DNA from: Begonia masoniana
Lineage: Eukaryota > Streptophyta > Magnoliopsida > Cucurbitales > Begoniaceae
Reading direction: 5' to 3'
Assembly (NCBI GenBank): GCA_022432975.1
Contig: CM039512.1
Span: 34,593,730 to 34,657,729, forward strand
DNA length: 64,000 bases
Under the pieces are notes generated by a model, which was not told the DNA's origin, did not search any database, and saw only the letters and a list, made by a program, of their open reading frames with translations. Positions 57,861 to 64,000 of the stretch are shown here, piece by piece. The translations under genes and the position numbers were made by a program. Each line of letters starts with the position of its first letter. Within the stretch, counting starts at the first letter, position 1.

Positions 57861-60056
57861 TGTAGCACCCGGCTCTATCGAACCAGCTCTTTTATTATTA
57901 ATAAAATACACTTTATTAGTCAATAAATTAAGTAGGGTTATTAAATAACTTGGCAAAGGGCATTAGAGTAAATTGCAATTTTCAAAGAGTGGATAACGTA
58001 TTTAAGGGAAGAGGGTTGGGTTTAATGCACTGTAGCCGCCACCATTTCATACCATTTCCTCTTCGGGTTTCAGCTCAGGCAGACGAGCTCTCTAGGCGAT
58101 CTTCCTCGCGCGATTCACCTTCGACCTAGGTAAGTTTTCCATTCATCTTCTCGATATTATAGTGAGTAGATAGCGGGAGTGCAATGCGTGTGTAACTTGG
58201 TGAATGCTGTGAGTGAGCTGAGTTCGAGTTTAGTGCTGAACCAAGAATGTGCGATGGCCTGAAGTTCTAAGCTAGCTCCTTAGATTCGTGAATGGTGTGG
58301 GATGAGATTTAGTGAAGTTCTGATTAGTGTTCTGTTTATGACACTAGGTGAACAGGGCTTTCAAGTAGTTGAAACCGAGCGATTTCCAGGAGACCAGGTA
58401 AGTAGAGTTTGTTTGTGCCTTCGGGCCTACATCACAAAACAGTAGGATTAATGTATGTTCGTGTGCTTATTTCCAGTTGTCATGCATCATATTTTGAAAT
58501 GTACGAAAATGAATTTACATGATTTTGAATCGGCAAGGAATGAACAGATTGAAACAGTACGTGAAGCAGATTTGCTGTTAAGGGAATTAATCCAACCCTT
58601 AATGAGCCAGTGGATTGAGGTTTTGGGAAAAGTGATCCACTTCCCAATCCGACAGGGGGATCTGAACAGTTATGAGTATCAGATTTGCTGTTAGGGGAAT
58701 TAATCCAACCCTTAACGAGCCAGTGGATATTTATACTTTGGGAGAAATGATCCAACTCCCAATTTCACAGGGGGATCTGTACAGAAACGATGAATATGCA
58801 ACTGAGATGAGAAAAGTAGAAACTGCATGTCTAGGAATTTATGATTCAGTATTTCATTTCACTATTGCTTTACTTGCTTAGCATTAGGCTAATAGATGAG
58901 TTTTGTGATGTAGGTGAAGAAGCTTTAGCAGGTGTGTTTACTGAGTTCACAGAAGGCTAGTTGGGTTGGAGGAGTGCATCCACACAATGTTCTGGCAGCT
59001 GATGGGGCAGTTTAATTGATGTCTGTTGGAGTGAAGGTTTTATTATCAATGCTTTATTTTAGATGGATCGAGTTTTCATAACAGTAGTGATTTCAGCGTT
59101 TTGAACAAATTGAGTTTTATTATTTGATAATGGCATTCCGCTGAGGTTTGAAGATTTGCACTTGTTGGATTTTAAGCAATACATGGGTTTGAATCCTTTT
59201 CTGAGTGATTTCAGTAAGGCAAATAGATTCTTTTTCATAAATGGAGTTATATTGTATAATTAGGAGTAGCCAGAATGTCGCCCTGGATTTATCGGTAGAT
59301 GGGATGTGTTTTGTTATCTGTCGGTAGATGCATTCTATCGGCAGAAGTTGAGTAGTTTGAACCTACCGGAAAGAGATGTCTATCGGTAGGTGTATCCAAA
59401 TTTCTATCGGATGATGTCTTCAGTAAAGGCATCGGAAGATGTAGCCTTATTTCTATCGATAGATATAGACCTATTTCTATCGGCAGATGAAGTCATGTTG
59501 ACTTCATCGGCAGTTGAAGTTGTATGTGCAGTCGTGTTGGCTTCATCGGCAGATGAAGTCATGCTGACTTCATCGGCAGATGAAGTTGTGCTGACGTCAT
59601 CGGCAGATGAAATCGTGTTGACGTCATCGGCAGATGAAGTTGTGCTGACGTCATCGGCAGATGAAATTGTGTTGACGTCATCGGCAGATGAAGTTGTGTT
59701 GACGTCATCAGTAGGTGCAGCCCGCCGAGAAATGTCTTTCAGTTCCAAGTCTTCAGGTCCACGTCATCGGCAGGAGTCTTATATTTGCTGTGTCTGCTTC
59801 TTCCGTTGATTTTTTTTTCCACCGGCAGATGTGGTTGTCTTTAGAGTTTTAATAGTGTTTTGTGATTTAAACCTTTATTTTTTTTGGTCGATTTATCTCG
59901 AACATTTTATCCGATTATCCAAACACTTTATGGTTTTGTTTAACTCCAAGTTACTTAAATTAATTCCGCTGCAAGATTTTAAATTATGAATGAAGTTTTT
60001 AGTTCGTGTACGGGTTTTGTGTGACGAACCGGGTTCAGAGAATTCGGGGCGTTACA
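57861..60056 (+). repeat. 3' LTR of B2
   Basis: Same modules as the 5' LTR at +6869 bp: donor at 58129/58130, stem-loop 58417-58426, 109-bp-type units about 58561-58780, hairpin array 59469-59719. No length difference from the 5' LTR. Confidence 0.97.
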
Positions 60057-60795
60057 GTTCCTCAATAAATCAATTAACTTCGTCCAATAACGCCCAATAC
60101 GTCCATTGTACTCACAAATACGGTAGATCTATCGATTTCAAACTCTAAATCACGTTTTTAACAAGACCCTAAACGAGCCCTAATCGTTTAAACTCTAGAA
60201 ATCAAAATCTAACGTCCGAAAACTATAGAATCTTACCTAGAACGTTGATTGGAGTAAAAAACATGAAGAACGAGGGTTGATTGAAGGAGGAATCACCAGA
60301 AGAAGAGATCGCACGAGGGAGAAGGAGAAAATCGCCTGGAGGTGTTTCGCAGAGAAGGAATTGCGTGAAGTGTTCTGGAGGAAGAGGGAAATTGTGATTT
60401 TAATAAATTATCTTGGTAAATTACCTTTTTGCCCTTCTTTTTGATTTATATTTGTTTCGTCCTTTGTTTCGTTATTTAGCTAACCATTCGTTTTCTCCAA
60501 AATTTTCTTACTTCACTAATAATTCAAAATTTTCACTAGGGTTCCATCAAAACTCTCCGTTCGCAAATTGGGCCTCGTTTAATATATTTACTACAATATC
60601 CTTTATATTACGAAAAACACAAAACTCGTAATTTAGCGTTACAATTCTAAAAATTCCCGAACTTCTCCTAAAATCCATATTAGTTATTAGGATCTTAATA
60701 ACGCTTTCTTTTAACAAAACAGATTTAATTTGACATATTTATAAAAATGCCATTATATATTGGAATATTAAAATTCCGTAAAATCGGGTGTTACA

Positions 60796-61798
60796 CTATG
60801 ATTGGTGTTAAATTGGGACTAGGAACTAAATCACACTATAAACAATCGAGAACTTCGCCAAGGTGCGTAGCGCCGAGATGACAAAACTTCATTTAAAAAT
60901 AAATTTTGCAATCGACACTTTATGAGGGACCGGTCGACACTTAGAACAATATGGTTGGTCGCAGTCGACACTTCCTTTAAGCGACCAACACTTGAAGCTC
61001 TCGAGTTTAATTATCAAATAGCCTAGCGGTCGACACTTCATCCACAAGTGTCGAAACTTGCGCAGTCGACACTTCCCCTAAAGTGTCGACACCCCAAACT
61101 CTCGGGTTTCAATCTATTTACCCTAGAGGTCGACAGTTCCCTTAAAGTGTCGACACTTATAGCTCCTGCTTCCAGCTCAGGGCTTTAAGTGCCGACCAAC
61201 CATCCATAGTGGTCGACACTTGGGCGATTTCTAGTGACGGGAAGTGGTGAAAAATGCCCTCCCTTGCCGTTTCTCACTTCCAAATGACAAATAAACTTAA
61301 ATAAAACCTAAACTTACCCCATAAGACCAGAAACAACTCTCAGATTCGAGTTTTCAAACTTGAATCCAATTCCCTTAAAATCCAAATATTTAAACAGGAA
61401 AAACAAAGGGAGAACTACTTACCTCGAAGTTCTCCTTCACAAACGTTGCCGCTTGAAGCCTTGTGAACTTTTCCTTATCCTCGGAATGCGGCGATTTGAT
61501 CGTCAGAACTTCACTCTCTTCCTCTCCTTTCTTTTTGTGCGGCGACCAAGTGAGAAACCTAATAAGGTTTCTCAACCCTATTTTAATACAACTTCTGTTA
61601 TTTGCACTATAACCCCTCCACTTTTTAAATTTATAAAATACACACATATGAAATTTTTAATAAAATCCTTAAAAATACCAGTTTTTACAAATCTCTATAA
61701 GGATTTTGGTTTGATCAGTTGGAAATAGGCATAGTAAGATCACCATACATTTAATTTCTATGCTTATAGATATTTAAGTCGTTTAATTATGTTGATAT
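60796..61798 (-). mobile_element. Probable LTR remnant with GTCGACACTT hairpins
   Basis: No gene. About eight GTCGACACTT/AAGTGTCGAC copies lie at 60910-61215; 61065-61074 and 61081-61090 are perfect 10-bp arms. On the minus strand a donor-like TTCGAG|GTAAGTAG lies near 61420. Both traits match the large LTRs in minus orientation, but the ends are not identified. The 122- and 85-codon ORFs near 61360-61730 have no known motif. Confidence 0.45.
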
Positions 61799-63897
61799 TG
61801 TTGGTTTTCGAGGTTCCTACGCATGGCGGAATTCACTATTATTCATAATAATAGTGACATGCGTTACCCTGTGACTTTAAAACTATTTTAAAATCATCAA
61901 AAAACCATAAATTGGATCGTTAGTCTAAAAGAAATTATTTTTGAGAAATATGTAATTTTTCAAAATGTAAACAATTTACATTGAGAAAATTTATTAGAAT
62001 TAGATTGTGATATATTAAAAGAAAATACCTTTTTGGAGCAACGCTTTTACTCAGGTACTCCCGTCTGATCTTAACAGCTTTAACTCAGGATCAGGTGTTT
62101 TTCCCGAAGACTTTAATACTGTCGAGTCTTCTCTGAAGATCTTTACACTTAAATCTCCTGACGTGTGGGCGTCTCTCTTACAAGAATAACACACTCATAT
62201 ATTTGTGGAGAGACGTGTTCTCAACACATGAGACGTCTCTCTTCGATCTTAGAAAACGGTTTTCTAAAACCGAATACGGAAAGGTCACACCTTTTCTCTC
62301 TAGGGATTTGTTTTTCGGTTGTTCACAGTTGTCTTTTTTTTATTAAATCACATTTGACAATTTTTATAGATCTGTTTTAAAATTAATTTTTTAGATTTAT
62401 TTTAATAAAAACTAATTTTTAAAAAATAAATCATATCTAATCAAATCTAATTTGATTAGCAGTTGATTTATCTAATAAATCAATTTATCAATTAATCATA
62501 TAATCTAAAAACAGTTTTTAGAATATATTTATGAAAACTACTTTTCAAGATAATCTCATCTTATGAGATTATTCAGATCTACTTTTAAATATTAAACAAA
62601 CTATAAGTCAATCGTAGATCAAATCTAATCTAATCAGATTTTCCAGATCTACTTTTATTCAAATTTCAAAAAATCTGATTTGATAGTTTGTTACATAACC
62701 ACTTTAAATTTGAAGATCAAATCTCATCTGATGAGATTCTTCAAATCTAATTCAAATCCCTTAAAAATATCTCATCTAATTAGATATTTTATTTTGAATT
62801 CAAAATATAAAAACTATTTATATATTTTGAATAACAATATATTCATTTGAGTGTTTATAAATGATTAATCCTTATTAATCATTTATATATTTATTCTTAT
62901 AACATGGAAATTAAATAGTGATATAAGATAACAGAGGGACCGATGGACCTATAGTTCTAAGCTCCAATAATATTTGTTAATTAATATAAACTCTTTATAT
63001 TAAATAACACAATTATTAACTCTAGAGTAATTCCACTAAATACTTAGAGTTGCACTCTTAGAACTATAGAGTATATTTACTCAAAGTAATGTCCATTGAT
63101 ATAGTCATTACATATGTATTAATCCTCCATTAAGATTCGTAATAGAGCTAGGTATAAAATCCGTTAACCTCTCATATTACATCTTTATCCTTGACTACCA
63201 TTAGTTCTTGATTGAATAATTAATTCATAACATTTATGAATTTGCGCGCTAATTATTCAATCCCTGAACTAACAAACAAGGGAATCTTGTATTATGGATT
63301 TCATTGTATCAATGTTAGCATTCCCAGCTACTCATTTAATATATTCCCAAAATACAAGGTTTATGTAATGTAACTCATACAAAACTGTACCGAATAAATC
63401 AAAGAATAAATTATAATGAAATAGGAGTCTACTAAATACAATGAATTAAGATTATACATATATGACCATCATTATGATAAAATTAATTGTTCTTCATTCA
63501 ACGGATATTATAAGAACAATATAATTTCATCTGGTCCAGTTCTATATAATCATATTATATAAAATACAATCATTTTATGTCACTACATATATAGTCGGGA
63601 TATGACTACACGTTCTCAACGAAGTGAACTGTATTTATGACTTTATTAATTTAAAGATCCTTTACTTCAAATATAAGTCATGGACTATTGTGATTATTTC
63701 TTTTTAAATTTAATCCCACATATATCAGCATATATGTAAATTTAAAATTGCATAAATAATCAAGGATTTTTATTTGAATTTATAAAGCATATCTAATAAT
63801 GCAAACATAAAAATTAATCATAAAATTTATTTATTAATTACAGCAATAAAAATGTTCATAACATTTGCTTGTTGGGCACATTATTCCCAACAGATAT
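61794..63897 (-). mobile_element. Ty1/copia-type solo LTR with GATAT target duplication
   Basis: LTR 61799-63892 (2094 bp); on the minus strand it starts TGTTGGGAATAATGTGCCC, a start typical of plant copia LTRs (Maximus/SIRE-like), and ends CCAACA. GATAT flanks at 61794-61798 and 63893-63897. AT-rich, no coding region; several AGACGTCTCTC and AGATCAAATCT repeats inside (62180-62240, 62580-62790). No internal domain remains, so it is a solo LTR. Confidence 0.88.
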
Positions 63898-64000
63898 TTA
63901 TCACCATTGAGGTTTTAGTTATGTGAAATGTAACGAAAACCGCTTTAATCGTATATCGACATAGTTGATAGACAAGATTGGTTTAAGATACTCTATCTTT
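63898..64000. other. Window end, unassigned
   Basis: 103 bases that continue the sequence left of the copia LTR (61793). No feature seen. Confidence 0.4.

Larger units (their letters stand above)
50987..60061 (+). mobile_element. Complete Ty3/gypsy chromovirus-type element B2 (Tekay/Del-like)
   Basis: LTRs 50992-53187 and 57861-60056, each 2196 bp, TGTAGCACCCGG...GGGGCGTTACA. By eye they differ at about 15 sites (about 99.3% identical), so insertion is recent. GTTCC flanks at 50987-50991 and 60057-60061. Primer-binding site at 53191, polypurine tract at about 57850, and one gag-pol frame with a C-terminal chromodomain-like segment. The interior has two nonsense codons but is otherwise uninterrupted. 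It lies in LTR A3, itself old, so A3 predates it. Confidence 0.97.
45249..60795 (-). mobile_element. LTR A3 (minus), split by B1 and B2
   Basis: Three pieces line up with A1: 45249-45429 (starts TGTAACACC), 49475-50986 and 60062-60795 (ends GGTGTTACA), about 2.43 kb in total. Diagnostic matches to A1: GGGTCAAAATGCGC and CCCAGCACACTCCCACGGGCC (50091-50132 against 2768-2811), TTCGTCCAATAACG (60079 against 3709), and donor CTAG|GTAAG on the minus strand near 60237. Stem-loop GGCCAATCGGCC at 50709-50720. B1 entered at GACAG, in the hairpin cluster; B2 entered at GTTCC. The outer flanks (CTTTT, CTATG) do not match, so A3's own target duplication is decayed or one end has changed. Confidence 0.8.

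Noticed and set aside
45244..60800. 5-bp target duplication for A3
   Set aside because: Flanks CTTTT and CTATG share only three bases; I do not claim a duplication here.
1..64000. tRNA, rRNA or organellar insert
   Set aside because: I looked for tRNA-like cloverleaf motifs and conserved rRNA stretches and recognised none; only tRNA-complementary primer sites are present.

Overview
The window looks like a repeat-rich stretch of a flowering-plant nuclear genome, probably a eudicot. It holds one interrupted host gene whose eight exons join into a 350-residue ALA-interacting subunit (CDC50/LEM3 family) with plant-type introns. Most of the rest is LTR retrotransposon sequence, including a chromodomain-bearing Ty3/gypsy element of the Tekay/Del type. 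I saw no bacterial, organellar, tRNA or rRNA sequence. The species cannot be named from this sequence.

Layout. 1-848 is an edge-truncated gag (minus strand). 1013-8784 holds two large LTRs in opposite orientation (C1 plus, C2 minus); a 2.6-kb solo LTR (A1) with a 5-bp target duplication sits inside C1. 8834-10746 is a decayed minus-strand gypsy element (gag, primer-binding site, LTR) whose LTR was hit by another family-A LTR (A2, 10747-14315). The last 105 bp of A2 is amplified 11 times. 14321-16987 is old LTR debris. 16988-21952 is a gypsy element with both LTRs that has lost reverse transcriptase, RNase H and integrase core. 22684-37209 (minus) is the host gene; its 9-kb intron 6 carries three nested LTR elements (G, H inside G, F inside H). 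38000-41962 is intergenic, with a 758-bp hAT-like MITE. 41963-44806 is another large LTR (D). 45249-60795 is a family-A LTR (A3) split by a 4.0-kb solo LTR (B1) and by a complete 9.07-kb Tekay-type element (B2) with two nonsense codons. 61799-63892 is a copia-type solo LTR.

The large LTRs (families A, B, C, D) differ in sequence but share one modular plan: a CTAG|GTAAG-like donor site near the 5' end; a second donor followed at once by a small stem-loop (GGCC-loop-GGCC, with a paired base change in one copy); a TGCATCA box; an acceptor-like GTAG|GTGA; a family-specific cluster of perfect hairpins; and a TTACA-type end. Two of these modules, plus the LTR terminus, have expanded into minisatellites (109 bp x20, 54 bp x5, 105 bp x11). 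I regard this shared architecture as the most interesting signal in the window. Its function is not shown by the sequence and is offered as a hypothesis.
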